Under the pieces are notes generated by a model, which was given only the letters and a program-made list of their open reading frames with translations, did no database searches and was not told where the DNA came from. Below are positions 46,918 through 58,199 of a DNA stretch of 64,000 bases, in pieces. Source of the stretch: Chimonanthus salicifolius (Eukaryota > Streptophyta > Magnoliopsida > Laurales > Calycanthaceae); contig CM023535.1 in the NCBI GenBank assembly GCA_013350335.1, positions 24,769,746-24,833,745 on the forward strand, read 5' to 3'. The position numbers and the translations under genes are program-made. The first letter of the stretch is position 1. Each line of letters opens with the position of its first letter.

Positions 46918-48561
46918 ATGCAACAGCCAGAGGAGTTCTTGCCACCATCAGTCATGCAGGGCATGTTGGTTCTTCATGGTTCCTTGGCCCGTGTTTTATT
47001 TGATTCGGGTGCCTCGCACTCTTATATTGCTTTAGATTTTGCTCTTAGTTCTGGTTTGAAAGTGGAAAAGGCTAGGACACCTTTACATATCAGATCTCCT
47101 CTGGGTAATGAGGTAGTTGTAGATCAGATTTGTCGGGGTTGTGTTTTATCCATGGGTGGCTTGCATCTTAAGTTTGATCTACGGATCATGGATATGTCAG
47201 AGTTTGATGTTATTCTTGGGATGGACTGGTTGTGTTCCCACCGGGTCGTCATTGACTGCTATCGCAGGAGGGTTTCAGGTAGTGTTGTTTCAGGCGAGGC
47301 CTTCATTGAGCGGTTGAACACTGCCTTTTGTCCAAGTGTAGATGAGTTAGGTGGACTTGTGGCCAGTTTGAGTTGGGAGGGTTCGGGGCCAGCAGGTGCT
47401 GAGATGCCCCGTGTGGTGTGTGAGTTCGCGGATGTCTTTCCAGAAAAGCTCACTGAGTTACCGCCAAGTAGAGAGGTGGAGTTCATTATAGACTTGCTCC
47501 CCGGCACCGCCCCAATTTCTGTCACTCCCTATCGGATGGCACCAGCTGAGATGTTGGAGTTAGGGAAGCAACTGACAGAGCTGCAGTCGGTTGGTTTTAT
47601 CCATCCCAGTATGTCGCCATGGGGTGCTCCAGCCTTATTCGCTAAGAAAAAGGATGGGAGTACAAGACTGTGCATAGATTACCGACAGTTGAATCGCGTG
47701 ACCATAAAGAACAAATATCCACTGCCGAGGATCGATGATTTGTTCGATCAGTTGAGAGGATCTAGATGTTTCTCGAAGATTGATCTCCGATCAGGTTACC
47801 ATCAGGTAAGGGTGTGGGATTGTGACATAGAGAAAACAGCATTCCGCACGCGGTTTGGGCACTTTGCATTTGTTGTGATGCCTTTTGGAGTGACCAATGC
47901 CCCAGCCACTTTTATGGACCTCATGAACCGTTTATTCAGGCCTTATCTTGATCGGTTCGTGGAAGTATTTATTGACGATATCCTTGTGTACTCAGGTTCA
48001 GAGGAGGATCATGAGCAACACTTGAGGACCGTGCTACAGATTTTGAGGGATAATAAGTTGTTTGCAAAATACAGCAAGTGTGAGTTTTGGTTGCCAGAGG
48101 TACAGTTTTTGGGACATGTGGTATCAGGGGAAGGGGTGGCTGTTGACCAGGCCAAGGTGGAGGTCGCGATGAGTTGGACGAGACCGCGTAATGTGACCGA
48201 GATCCGTAGTTTCTTGGGTCTGGCAGGCTATTACCGGCGGTTCATACAGGATTTTTCTAAGATAGCTGCCCCTATGACAAGATTGACTCGTAAGGACCAG
48301 CCTTATGAGTGGACTGAGGCTTGTGAGTCAGCTTTCTTGGAGCTGAAGAAGAGACTGACGACCGCCCCAGTGTTGGTCGTACCCGAGAGAGGTCTGGGCT
48401 ATGCAGTCTTTTGTGATGCTTCTGCAGATGGTCTGGGTTCCGTCTTGATACAGATGGGTCGTGTTGTGGCGTATGGCTCTCGACAGCTCAAGGTTCACGA
48501 GCACAACTACCCCAGTCATGACCTAGAGATGGCAGCAATGGTCTTTGCACTTAAAATCTAG
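46918..48561 (+). pseudogene. Chromovirus pol: protease, RT, RNase H (stop near end)
   Basis: The longest open frame (547 codons) holds the aspartic protease ([11 protein letters not shown], residues about 27-37), reverse transcriptase ([20 protein letters not shown], then [12 protein letters not shown]) with catalytic FIDD at about 47,971, and the start of RNase H ([14 protein letters not shown]). A TAG at 48,559-48,561 stands where the family has Trp (motif K-I-W-R-H-Y-L), so TGG changed to TAG. RNase H continues in the same frame after the stop. This region copies element RNA into DNA and removes the RNA. Confidence 0.92.
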
Positions 48562-50301
48562 AGACATTACCTCTACGGAGAGAAATTCGAAGTATTCTCG
48601 GACCACCACAATCTCAAATATCTGTTCACACAGAAAGAGCTAAACATGAGGCAGCGTCGGTGGATCGAGTACTTGGGAGATTATGATTTCGAACTTTCTT
48701 ATCACCCCGGCAAGGCGAACGTAGTTGCAGACGCCTTGAGCCGGAAGTCCCGAGGAGTCCTAGCCAGCTTGATTGGTGAGGCCAGAGCAGCGGCCTTGTA
48801 CAGTATGGTTGTTTGATCAGGGTTGGATGACTCAGTCTTAAAAGCCCAGCAGACTGACTCAGATTCAACGGGATATCGAGATCGAGTGGCTGCTGGGGAC
48901 GGATCACGTGGTTGTGCAGTTAGGGCAGATGGTGCAGTGACTTTCAATGGTCGGTTGTATGTACCAGAGCAGTGTCGCGAGGAGGTTTTGCGACACTTCC
49001 ACCATACGAGATTTGCAGTACACCCGGGTTGTGCCAAGATGTATCATGATCTGAGGCGTCAGTATTATTGGGTCGGCATGAAGAGGGCTGTAGCTAAGTT
49101 TGTGGCTCGATGTTTGACGTGTCAGCAAGTCAAGTTTGAGCACCAAAGACCAACTGGTGTAGAGCAACCACTTAAGATATCTGAATGGAAGTGGGAGCAC
49201 ATCACCATTGACTTTGTGACTGGATTACCAAGATCGCCCAAGGGGCACGATACCATTTGGGTCATAGTGGATAGACTAACCAAGTCGGCCCGCTTTATTG
49301 GCGTGAAGGCGACTAATTCCTTGGAGAGACTGAGTCGGCTGTATATGGAGCAGGTAGTTAGACTGCATGGAGTGCCAGTGTCGATTGTTTCGGATCGAGA
49401 CCCGAGATTTGTCTCGCAGTTTTGGCAGAGCTTACAGAGAGAGCTAGGTACTCAGTTATGCTTCAGCACAGCCTTTCATCCACAGACAGATGGCCAGTCG
49501 AAGCGAACCATCCAAATCTTAGAGGATATGCTCCGTGCTTGTGTTTTGGATCATGTGGGTAGCTGGGAGGAACACTTACACCTAGTTGAGTTTGTCTACA
49601 ACAACAGCTACCAGTCTAGCATTCAGATGGCACCATATGAGGCATTGTATGGTCGACCGTGCAGATCGCCTTTGTGTTGGGCAGAGACCAGTGAGGTTGT
49701 CTTGTCAGGACCAGAGATGGTTAGAGAGACTACAGAGACAGTCAAACGCATCAGGCAGAGGTTGTTGACTGCCCAGAGCTGACAGAAGAGTTATGCAGAT
49801 CGCAGGAGGAGGCCACTGGAGTTTGCCATGGGCGATCATGTTTTCCTCAGAGTCTCGCCCCGCCCTGGAGTTCAAAGGTTCGGGCGGAAAGGAAAGCTGT
49901 CACCACGGTTTATTGGGCCCTTTGAGGTGCTGGAGAGAGACGGGGAAATGGCTTACAGAATTGCCCTTCCGCCGCAACTCGCTAGGGTGCACAACGTTTT
50001 CCATGTTTCCATGCTTTGAAAGTATCAGCCGGACCCGTCGCATGTGCTTAACTGGGATGACGTGGACCTTAGCGAGGATGTCAATTTCGACGAGGGTCCT
50101 GTGCAGATCAAGGATAGAATAGAGCAGGTGCTCCATGGCAAGACTATTCCTAAGGTTCTGGTGATTTGGAAGCGTGGAGGGAGAGAGACAGCTACTTGGG
50201 AGCTAGAATCATCGATGCGGAAAAAATATCCGAGTTTCTTCGAGGATCAAGGTATGACTTTTAGTGTAATTTCGAGGACGAAATTGCTTAAAGGGGGGTA
50301 G
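48562..50301 (+). pseudogene. Chromovirus pol: RNase H end, integrase, chromodomain-like tail
   Basis: The same frame as upstream continues, with stops at 48,814 (TGA), 49,780 (TGA) and 50,017 (TGA). Domains: RNase H end with [10 protein letters not shown] and the [12 protein letters not shown] stretch (about 48,712-48,747); integrase zinc finger H-x-H...CLTCQQVK (about 49,116-49,139); core with the DFVTGLPRS motif (49,210), SDRDPRF (about 49,398) and the HPQTDGQS-K motif (about 49,480); integrase tail with GDHVFLRVSP (49,831) and FHVSML (50,000). The end (about 50,100-50,250) has the ATWELESSMRKKYPSFF motif of Tekay elements. This tail is thought to guide insertion to chromatin marks. Confidence 0.92.
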
Positions 50302-50303
50302 GT

Positions 50304-52900
50304 TGTAACGACCCGACCCGATTTTTCGGGATTTTAGGGTCTCAGTAGCAGTGGGGATGAGGTGGATCCCATGTTAGACCATGTCTCGCCCGATTCCGAG
50401 CTCAGAGGCTTGGAGGGCGTTTTAGTAATTTAAATTATTTAATACTTTGTCATACCAAAATAATTGAAAATCACACTTTTCCCCACCCAAGGTTTAACAT
50501 CCGATTTTCATTCTGATTTTGAAACACTGTTTTTGAAAAATTCTGATTTTATGTTAAAAAAAAATAATAATAATAATAATAAATAAAAGCCAAAACCCTA
50601 AGCCCTCCCCTTTTAAAATCCCTCTTTTCGTTGTGCACTGTAGCACGCAGCTACAGTGCCGCGGCACCCTTGCCGCCGCCTCCTCTTTCGTTCTCCTTCT
50701 TCCTCTCTCGTCTCCGGCCCCCTTCTTCCTTCGTTCAAGCGACCGGCACCCCGGGATCGCCGTCGCCGCCCGACCGAGCCAGGTACCTTCTTCTCCTTCT
50801 TCCCTCTTCCTCCGACCCGCCTTCCTTTCCTCTCCTACCTTTCATTTTCCCGTCGGTTTTCCCTTTTCCCCAATCTTACCTCGGTTTTCATCGATTTTCT
50901 TTGTTTTCCTTTCCTTTCTCTCCGATTTTCTCTGATTTTACCCGGTTTTCCGATGGATTTCTCAATCCCCTTCGATTTTTCCCTCTTCCTTCTTCTCCCT
51001 CTCCTTCCTGCGTTTTTCTTCTTCTTTCTCCTTCCCCCTTTCGGCTAGACAGCCGAGTCAACTCAGCTGAGCAGTCGAGTTGGCTCAGCTGGGCAGCCGA
51101 GTTGGCTCAGCTGAGTCCGAGTGTGGGCCCCGCTGAGCCGGGCCTAGCTCGGCCCTCCCTTGATCCTTCTTGGCCCAGCTCGGCCCAGTCAAGTTTTGGG
51201 CTCTGCCCAGTTTCAGGCCCAACCCAGCTTTGGGCCCGGCCCAGTTTTAGGCCCGGCCCCTTTCGGGCCCATTTTCAGTTCGAGCTTAGTTTGGCCTGTT
51301 TTATCTCCTTTACTTATTCTTGTACTCTTGTTTCTTCAGATCGAGCCCCCTTCAAACCAACGGACCCATCTTCTCACGATTGATTTTCGAACGCACACCG
51401 GTGAGGGAACTATCACACTTTTAGCATACGCATTTCTGCATTTATTTATCTTCGAATTATGTGGATGCGGAATGCGCAGAATGGGACCCCTTATATCTAG
51501 TTTTGCCGCTCGGCAAGGGAACCGTTCAGATAAGGATGTGGCGAGGGGACCACTCTGTGTATTCGCATCCGGTAATGATGTGAGAATGATAGATGGACTT
51601 AATGTTGTACCAGTTGTGCATGATTAAGTAATTTGATGTGATCGATTGATAACATGATGAAATGTCAACATGCTAGTATGTGGTAGATTGTGATATACAT
51701 GATTGACTGGGATCTGATGTTGTTTTATTGAAAAAAAAAAATGTCTGTTGTTAATTGTACCTGCATATGCCAATTGTTAATAGTACATGCAATTGTTGGA
51801 TGCGTAGAATGTCGGAGAGGTTTGGATGTTAAGTAACCTTAGGGTTATATGGGGTCGTGCGGCGGACGCGTGATGGGATGTGTACTGCCTTGTGATTAGA
51901 TTTGGGAAGTCGTACCCCTAGTTTGAATAAAATGGTCGGTCTGTCTTGTGGTCACTAGATACACCTTTGAGGGGGCAGGGGGGGGGGGGGGGGGGGGGGG
52001 GGGGGCTCACCTAGGTCGAGGGACGGAGCGGTGAGGGGCAGCTCCCACTGGCGTAGGTTGTGATCCCTGTGGACCGAGTAGGCTGAGGAGGTGCTCGCCT
52101 AGGTCGAGGGACGGAGCGGTGAGGGGCAGCTCCCGCTGGAGTAGGTTGTGATCCCTGTGGACCGAGTAAGCTGAGGAGGTGCTCGCCTAGGTCGAGAGAC
52201 GGAGCGGTGAGGGGCAGCTCCCGCTGGCGTAGGTTGTGATCCCTGTGTGACCAAGTAGGCTGAGGAGGCGCTCGCCTAGGTCGAGGGACGGAGCGGTGAG
52301 GGACAGCTCCCGCCGATATAGTTTGTGATCCCTAGATGACCGAATAGGCTAAGGATGTGCTCGCCTGCTCATTGGTTAAGGGATTGAGGTTGTCTAGGTA
52401 AGGTGGTTGTGCGCCATGTTGTGTACCTACCGAATGGCCCGTACGGTGGGTCGAGTGCGTGTTGTGTGAGAACCATGTACGTGGACCTTTGTTATTCCTT
52501 AGTGGTAGATATGCAGTATGTGATATATGTTATGTGATTATATGCATGTGTTCCTTTGCTGAGTATGTAGTACTCACCCCCTTGCCTTTCATGTGGCTCG
52601 ATGGATGCAGGATCCAGCGGGTCCCAAGACCAGGCTTAGGCGATGATGCTTTCGGATTGCTTAATTACTTTCCTTTTTATTATTTAGAAAGAACCTTGTG
52701 TTTATTTTGGATGTTATTTATCGTTGTGGATGACTGTACTAGCCACCTATTGCACTGTTGTGTTAACTGAACTTATGGTATCTCTTTTCCCTTATGGTGG
52801 TTGATGTTTAGTCAAAAAAAAAAATGTCGGCAGTTTGGAATGTGTGATATTTCGGTTTAGTATCGGTGGTAACACGCCCATTTCGGGATGGGGTGTTACA
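50304..52900 (+). repeat. 3' LTR of the chromovirus
   Basis: 2,597 bp and very similar to the 5' LTR. It has one minisatellite unit fewer, a 28-base G run at 51,978-52,005 in place of 18, a few small deletions (for example near 50,580 and 51,190) and scattered substitutions. It ends GGGTGTTACA, then the TSD ATCAA. Confidence 0.92.
52003..52356 (+). repeat. Minisatellite in the 3' LTR, four units of 88-89 bp
   Basis: Unit starts are at about 52,003 (its first bases merged with the G run), 52,091, 52,179 and 52,268, and the array ends before 52,357. The same unit occurs five times in the 5' LTR. Confidence 0.9.
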
Positions 52901-53489
52901 ATCAAAATCAAGGATTTCTCTCCTATTTTAGAAAATCACTACAAATAATAAAATCCCAAAACGTGTGAGTGATTTGAGGAACAAATTCGACCCTACCCCA
53001 AAAGATTTGAGTTTTTAAAATAATTTATTATCAAGTATGGGCAAAATAGTCTTTTCATAAATCATGTCTTTCAAATCTAAAATTTGTTTTTTCAAGAAAT
53101 TAACGTGAGGCAAAATAGGATTTAAAACTTTATTTTTCAAAATAAATTTATTTTACAAAATAAATTTTCTATTGAAAAAGAGTGCCTTTTCCAAAATAGT
53201 TCATTTTTTAAAATAATATTTTGGATTGCCTTCTACTTTTAAATCTCCATTTTTCTTTCCAAAATAATTAAAACAATATAACATACAACTGTGTAATCTA
53301 TCTGATGAGGAGGTGTGTGAAATGGAAAAACTAGAATGTTCTATGTCTCGTGTGTTTACATACAATTTCACACAAGTACAAGTTAACACACAAGCACAAT
53401 CAAAAACCCATTTTCTAATCTAGTTCTACCCGATTCTATTCACCCGTTAAACTGGACCGGATCATCACAATCCCCGGGCGTGGGGATGG
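52901..53489. other. AT-rich sequence, no gene
   Basis: This continues the sequence interrupted by the chromovirus. It has many AAAATAATTT-like words and ends in ACTGGACCGGATCATCACAATCCCC (about 53,451-53,475), a phrase like those at LTR junctions. Nothing is recognised as a gene. Confidence 0.4.
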
Positions 53490-54320
53490 GCATCTTACAT
53501 AAGATGCAGTACAGATCATTGTCTCAGATCATCTCTAGGGAGTTGGTGAAATTTTTGCAAATGTGGCCATTGTTGGACGTATGGCTCAATTCTGAGCGAG
53601 ACCCATGTGATTAGCACTAAGGGAAGGTGACTTAGTGTTGAGTGGCATGCTTATCCATAATCTTGGATTTAATCATGTTGCAAATACGGGATTACACAAC
53701 CCTGGAAGGTTTCTTTGTAGAGAGAAAATAATGGAAGTTGCACATGGTGGAGGAGAAAAATTCTCTCATAAACATAGCTTGCCTTGGGCGTGTGCTAGCT
53801 TTGGCCGTATGCATGGGTTATTTTATTTGTGCATTTTCGTGGGTTGCATGTGTGGACACAATGTTGAGAAAAAAAAATGAGAGAAGAAAAAAAGAGGAAG
53901 AAAATATTGAGAACAGGAAAAAATAGCAGTAAGACACAACATTGGAGGATCTGCTTCTCCACATACACATTGGTTCCTTGTGTATGGGCTTTTGTTCTCA
54001 GGCAGAGAGGAGGTATTCTCAGGAGAAGGACGTGGACAATATAAGAAAGGAGACTAAGAGCGCAGCAACTGGGTTTGAGTTGCGAAAATTGTCTAAGGCT
54101 CTCTGAACACGGTTTGAATTTGGGTTTCAAACTCATTAATTATCTCTCGTGTATTTATTTTTATTTTTTTTTCTCTAGGAATAAAATACACGTTCCATGC
54201 ACGTAGGCAAGTTTTTGTCGAACCACGTAAATCTCAGTGTCAATTTATTGTGGTGTGATTTATTTATTTTATCGTGTTGTGGTTAATCCGTGATTATTTT
54301 TTCGCATTTTATTCCTAACA
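53490..54320 (+). mobile_element. Copia-like LTR remnant, probably solo
   Basis: The right end has the typical run of a Copia LTR: a TATA-like CAATATAAG (about 54,036), AATAAAATACACG (about 54,181), TCGAACCACGTAAATCTC (about 54,218), GTGTTGTGGTTAATCCGTG and a CCTAACA end at 54,320. No PBS follows. The left border is uncertain. A short frame at 53,635-53,880 has no signature. Confidence 0.4.
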
Positions 54321-56060
54321 CAAGAGGTCCTATTTCTGGGCAGAGGGCATTTATTGTTGTTGGGCGGGATTTGGGAAAGAAATTTGAATTGGGAAATAGG
54401 GACTTGTCAAACTAGGAAACAGAGAGTTTTAACAACGACAGTGGTGGTGTTGATGGCATTGAAGGTGAAGCGAAGAGGAAGGAGAAGAAATGAGTCAAGA
54501 TAACCCAACTCTAGATACCATGATAAAACCAAATCTCTCTCCACCGTAAGATAGATGGGTGAGTTCTTTTATAATCAACAACAATAACAGTTATTACAAC
54601 AGTTATTATAGATTTAACTTTTAAAATAAACTAATTGACCAACTAACTAATCTTATCATAATTTAAATCCTAACATCAATAGAAATTCCATGAATGTTCT
54701 AGAGAAGAGTCTAGAAAGTTCATCAAGTGTAGGATGATGCTACTTGGTACAATCTTAGTTATGCATGCTGCAAACCTCAACTGTATAAGGAGGTGGAGAG
54801 CCCATTTGCAAACACACCTCATAAGTTTGAGAGATGAGTAAAGCTAGAGAGGAGAGGTTGGAAAAAGTTGAACTGCTCAAGTGTTGAAGTTTATTGGATA
54901 GCTTCAAGTTCTTTTAAGCTAGCAAAGTGTTTTCACTGGAGAGAGTATGAGTGTGTGCAAAATGTTCAAGCCTTATAGTTCTACTTGTTCATCAATATAA
55001 GTTGAGCTTGTGTTTGTTCTAAAACTTGCATGGTCTATTTTTTCATTTTTAATGTTCAAGCTTTTGTGTAGTTTGGTTTGATCACTTTGGTTCAAGAGAG
55101 TAACCAAGTTGATAGAAAGACTTACTCAATAGTGAGTGTACGAAATTGAATTAAAAAGAAGTTTTCCAAATTCTGTGGCATCTATCCTTTATACCTTCGA
55201 CAAACACAATTGATTATCCAAAATTACAAATTTAGAAAATCGAACATTTTCTTGTATGAAAAATAAAATAATGTTGTTTTAGAAAAAAAAATCATTTTTT
55301 AAAGAATAAAAAATTTTTAAAAATGATAATAACATGAAAGTACGGCGTCTAGTTGAAGTATCCTAACTTTACTCCTTTTCCAAAATTACACGTGTAGGTA
55401 TGCGATTTGTTCGTCCCATCTTGCTGCGTCCATACTCTCGTTGGATGAGCAATTCGAAACAATTGGGGCCTACCATGTGGACGGTTGGAAACACGTAATC
55501 TAGAAAGCGAAATCCCGCATTGAGTGATCAATTGCAAGAATTTCGATATTATCATAGTTTCTCCATTTTCTAATAGCTTTTTGTCCTTTTAATCACAGCT
55601 TCTGTCATCGTATAATTGAATTAAAAACGCTCATTATTTTTTAATAATATAAAATATTTCGCATAAATTACCTATCTTATTAAATTAAATTAAAGATCGT
55701 AAATATGTCAAAATAAAATATGTTTTATTTAAACATTTCTATTCATTTGATGTAAACAATAATATGTATATTCAAATGTCTTTCAATTCAATCATCTATC
55801 TTATTTCATTTAAATCATGATATATAAATAAGTATCTAAAAGAACTACTTTCTAAATAAAAAGTATCAATCATTATTTATTTCATTTTTAAATTTATTGA
55901 ACCAATCTTATTGTCGAATGTCAAAGAGAATGGATTTTGATAAATTAAAAATATTATAATTAGTTCTATTTTTTGGGTTACATCATGTAACTAAAACTTA
56001 AATACTTTAAAATTTAGCATGATAATGCGAAATTGTAGACAAGATACCTGTCGAAAAGCT
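54321..56060. other. Intergenic sequence, nothing recognised
   Basis: AT-rich sequence without recognisable genes. The part from about 55,560 to 56,060 is especially AT-rich. A frame on the minus strand at 55,349-55,555 has no family signature. Confidence 0.4.
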
Positions 56061-56062
56061 AC

Positions 56063-56240
56063 TTTTTTTTTTTTTTTTTAATGATGGTTAGTATTTCATT
56101 CAAAGAGATAAGAAGCCTATAAATGTACAGTATAACCCGAACAAGACAAAAAAAAATCAGACAAAATGAATCAAATCGGGCCCAAACAGAAGTTGAAAAA
56201 GAAGCCAGGCAAGGCGGATCAGGAGCAAGCCTGGGCTTTT
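56063..56240 (-). mobile_element. Possible LINE/SINE 3' end with poly-A tail (minus)
   Basis: On the minus strand, about 160 bases with CAGGCTTGCTCCTGATCCG and GGGTTATACTGTACATTTATA end in TTGAATGAAATACTAACC, then a tail of 17 A (T run 56,063-56,079 on plus). This arrangement fits a 5'-truncated non-LTR element. I could not confirm flanking TSDs. Confidence 0.35.
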
Positions 56241-57216
56241 CAACTATTTAAAATTTAAAAGTTAGTGTTTTCACAAATCATGTCAAAAAGTGTTGTCTAT
56301 TTATAATGAGAATAGTAAAATGATTTAGATAATTTAGTTTAAGACTATTAACTGCATCATTAGATAATTTTAACTCTTATTGTTTAAATTAAATATAATT
56401 ATTATATAAAATATTTTTATTTATGATGTTTAGTACTATGATAAATATGTATCAAGTGGATTAGAAGAACAATCAGTTTAAACTAATCATCTAATGAAGT
56501 CATCCAGAACATGTATGTCTAAACAAATAGCGTTGCTTAGAAGTTTTGTAAATTTGTTTGTACAAAATATTATTTGTAGTTTATATTATCAATTGACATA
56601 TATACTCTCAATCACCATATCGCACTTCTTCTATGATTAAGGTGTTCGACCACTCAAATCTTTAAAAATATATGAAAGCCTCCTTGCCACATCAGAAATC
56701 CGAACTCACAACTTTTATCCATAATGGATTCATGGCCATCTCACAATCTTGGGAGACAGCTAATTGTAACCATTTTTATCGTTGGCAACTGAATAATTAT
56801 TTGTTCATAAAAAATTGTGTAAATTTATAATTATAATTATTAATTTAAATTATTATAAAATTTAAAATAAAATCTAACAATTTTTTCTTAAAAGTTTACC
56901 ATTAAAAGTCCACGTTGAACTGTTTCACAACAAATAATTTCTCCCCGACATCCACCAACTAATATATACAAATAAAGAAATAAATAAATAAATAGATACA
57001 TCAAGAGAAGAATACCATCAACGTGTCTTCAGACAGGCAATCTGAACCGTCAATGTCCACCATCGGACAAAAGAAACAACCAACTATCCCACTTGCCACC
57101 ACCAATGAGTGAACAAGTAGCGAATCTTGACCGGTGATTTTGCACCACCCATCACGCAATTTTCCCCCAAAAGAAAATCAAATCCACCACCATTGTCTTA
57201 TCCAACTCTATTATTT
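56241..57216. other. Upstream intergenic region of the cystatin gene
   Basis: AT-rich, no gene. An ACGTGTC word (57,021-57,027), of the ABRE/G-box type, lies about 650 bases before the cystatin ATG; one such word is weak evidence for regulation. A stretch of AAATA repeats lies at about 56,967-56,996. Confidence 0.35.
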
Positions 57217-57572
57217 GGGGCTGCGTTTGGATGCCGTAGACTCCAATACCATTAAATAGATAAATAAAAAATTAATTTTTTATCTTTCTCTTTTACTTTT
57301 AAATTTTTTTTCAAATAAGAGATAATATTCAAATAACTCATGGTTCGAAGTAACTCTTACAAAATTTATCCCTCGTCCAAATATTAAAATTGAGTTTAGA
57401 TGAGGGATAACCTTTTATTATCTTTATTTGGTAATTAAGGAGTAAGGTTTTTTACCTTTCTCCCCTCATTTTTAAAAATTCTTTCTAACCAAGTGATAGT
57501 TATAAAATTCACAATAAGTCCTAGTAAAAAATAATCCGAAGTAAAATTTACTCCTCATCCAAGTGGAGTCCC
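57217..57572. mobile_element. Possible MITE just upstream of the cystatin gene
   Basis: A 356-bp AT-rich stretch starts GGGGCTGCGTTTGGATG and ends CATCCAAGTGGAGTCCC. The ends are imperfect inverted repeats of the kind seen in hAT or PIF/Harbinger MITEs, which often start GGGGCTGTTTGGATG. No clear TSD is seen. It ends 105 bases before the ATG, so it would lie in the promoter. Confidence 0.35.
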
Positions 57573-57631
57573 AATTTTCACAAACCTACAAAAGCCAACA
57601 AAGATAAGCAGTATTCACTTCTGTATTTTTC

Positions 57632-57656
57632 CTCTTCTTCTTCTTCTTCTTCTTCA
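57632..57656 (+). repeat. CTT microsatellite in the cystatin 5' leader
   Basis: About eight CTT repeats lie 20-45 bases before the ATG. Pyrimidine-rich leaders are common in plant genes and this one is probably in the 5' UTR. Confidence 0.7.
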
Positions 57657-57677
57657 ATCTTATCGAACAAAACGATC

Positions 57678-58085
57678 ATGTCATCAACATCACTATCTTT
57701 TCAACTGGGTTTCTCTCTCTTTCTCCTCCTCTTCATCTCCTCCAATGCCATCACCTCTCTCTCCTCCTCTGCTCTAACCCAGGGCCAACAGAAGTTGGGA
57801 GGAAGAAGGTTTGGAGGAAAGGAGGAAATAGGAGATGTGAAGTCAAACAAGGAAGTTCAGGATCTGGGCAAATATTCAGTGGATGAATTCAACAAAAAGC
57901 ATCAGACCCATCTCTCTTTCTCCCAAGTAGTGGAGGCCCAGAAACAGGTCGTGTCTGGAATCAAATATTATCTGAAGATCGACGCTGTTGAAGATGGTTT
58001 GCACAAGAAATACGATGCTGTTGTTGTAGTGAAGGCTTGGCTCAACTCCAAAGAACTTGAGTCTTTTGCTCCTTCAACCCACTAG
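57678..58085 (+). CDS. Phytocystatin (cysteine protease inhibitor), secreted
   Basis: The protein blocks papain-like cysteine proteases by inserting into the active site; in plants it limits endogenous proteases and acts against those of insects and other attackers. The frame has 135 codons and no intron. Residues 1-24 form a signal peptide (hydrophobic FSLFLLLFI at 12-20, SNA at 22-24), so it enters the secretory path. A Gly pair at 46-47 is the N-terminal trunk. LGKYSVDEFN (63-72) is the plant-specific LARFAV-type helix signature. QVVSG (90-94) is the first hairpin loop (Q-x-V-x-G). Ala120-Trp121 is the second loop, where Pro-Trp is usual. Length fits one-domain phytocystatins. The ATG at 57,678 is the first in the frame and gives a proper signal peptide. 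A polyadenylation-type AATAAA lies at 58,192. The substrate is not known. Confidence 0.93.
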   Translation: MSSTSLSFQLGFSLFLLLFISSNAITSLSSSALTQGQQKLGGRRFGGKEEIGDVKSNKEVQDLGKYSVDEFNKKHQTHLSFSQVVEAQKQVVSGIKYYLKIDAVEDGLHKKYDAVVVVKAWLNSKELESFAPSTH

Positions 58086-58191
58086 GATTTTAGGAGGGGT
58101 TGGATTTTTTTTTCCTTTTTTTCTGTGTGTTCTGATAATCTGATGTTCATGTTGTTGGGTACTTCCGTCTTGCATTTTGGGTGCAGTGACA

Positions 58192-58197
58192 AATAAA
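58192..58197 (+). promoter_or_regulatory. Likely polyadenylation signal of the cystatin gene
   Basis: AATAAA lies 107 bases after the stop codon, at a fitting distance in a T-rich 3' UTR. Confidence 0.5.
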
Positions 58198-58199
58198 AA

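Larger units (their letters stand above)
42648..52900 (+). mobile_element. Ty3/Gypsy chromovirus, Del/Tekay type, full structure
   Basis: The 10,253-bp element has a perfect 5-bp TSD ATCAA (42,643-42,647 and 52,901-52,905), LTRs 42,648-45,360 and 50,304-52,900 that begin TGTAACGACCC and end GGGTGTTACA, a PBS for initiator tRNA-Met, gag, protease, RT, RNase H, integrase and a C-terminal chromodomain-like part. The polypurine tract AAAGGGGGGTAGG (about 50,290-50,302) precedes the 3' LTR. RT before integrase marks Gypsy; the integrase tail marks the Del/Tekay chromoviruses. The LTRs are very alike, so insertion was rather recent. Stops and one frameshift make it non-autonomous. Confidence 0.93.

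Noticed and set aside
53635..53926. Frames of 81 and 62 codons with cysteine-rich parts
   Set aside because: They lie in a Copia-like LTR remnant, overlap each other and match no family.
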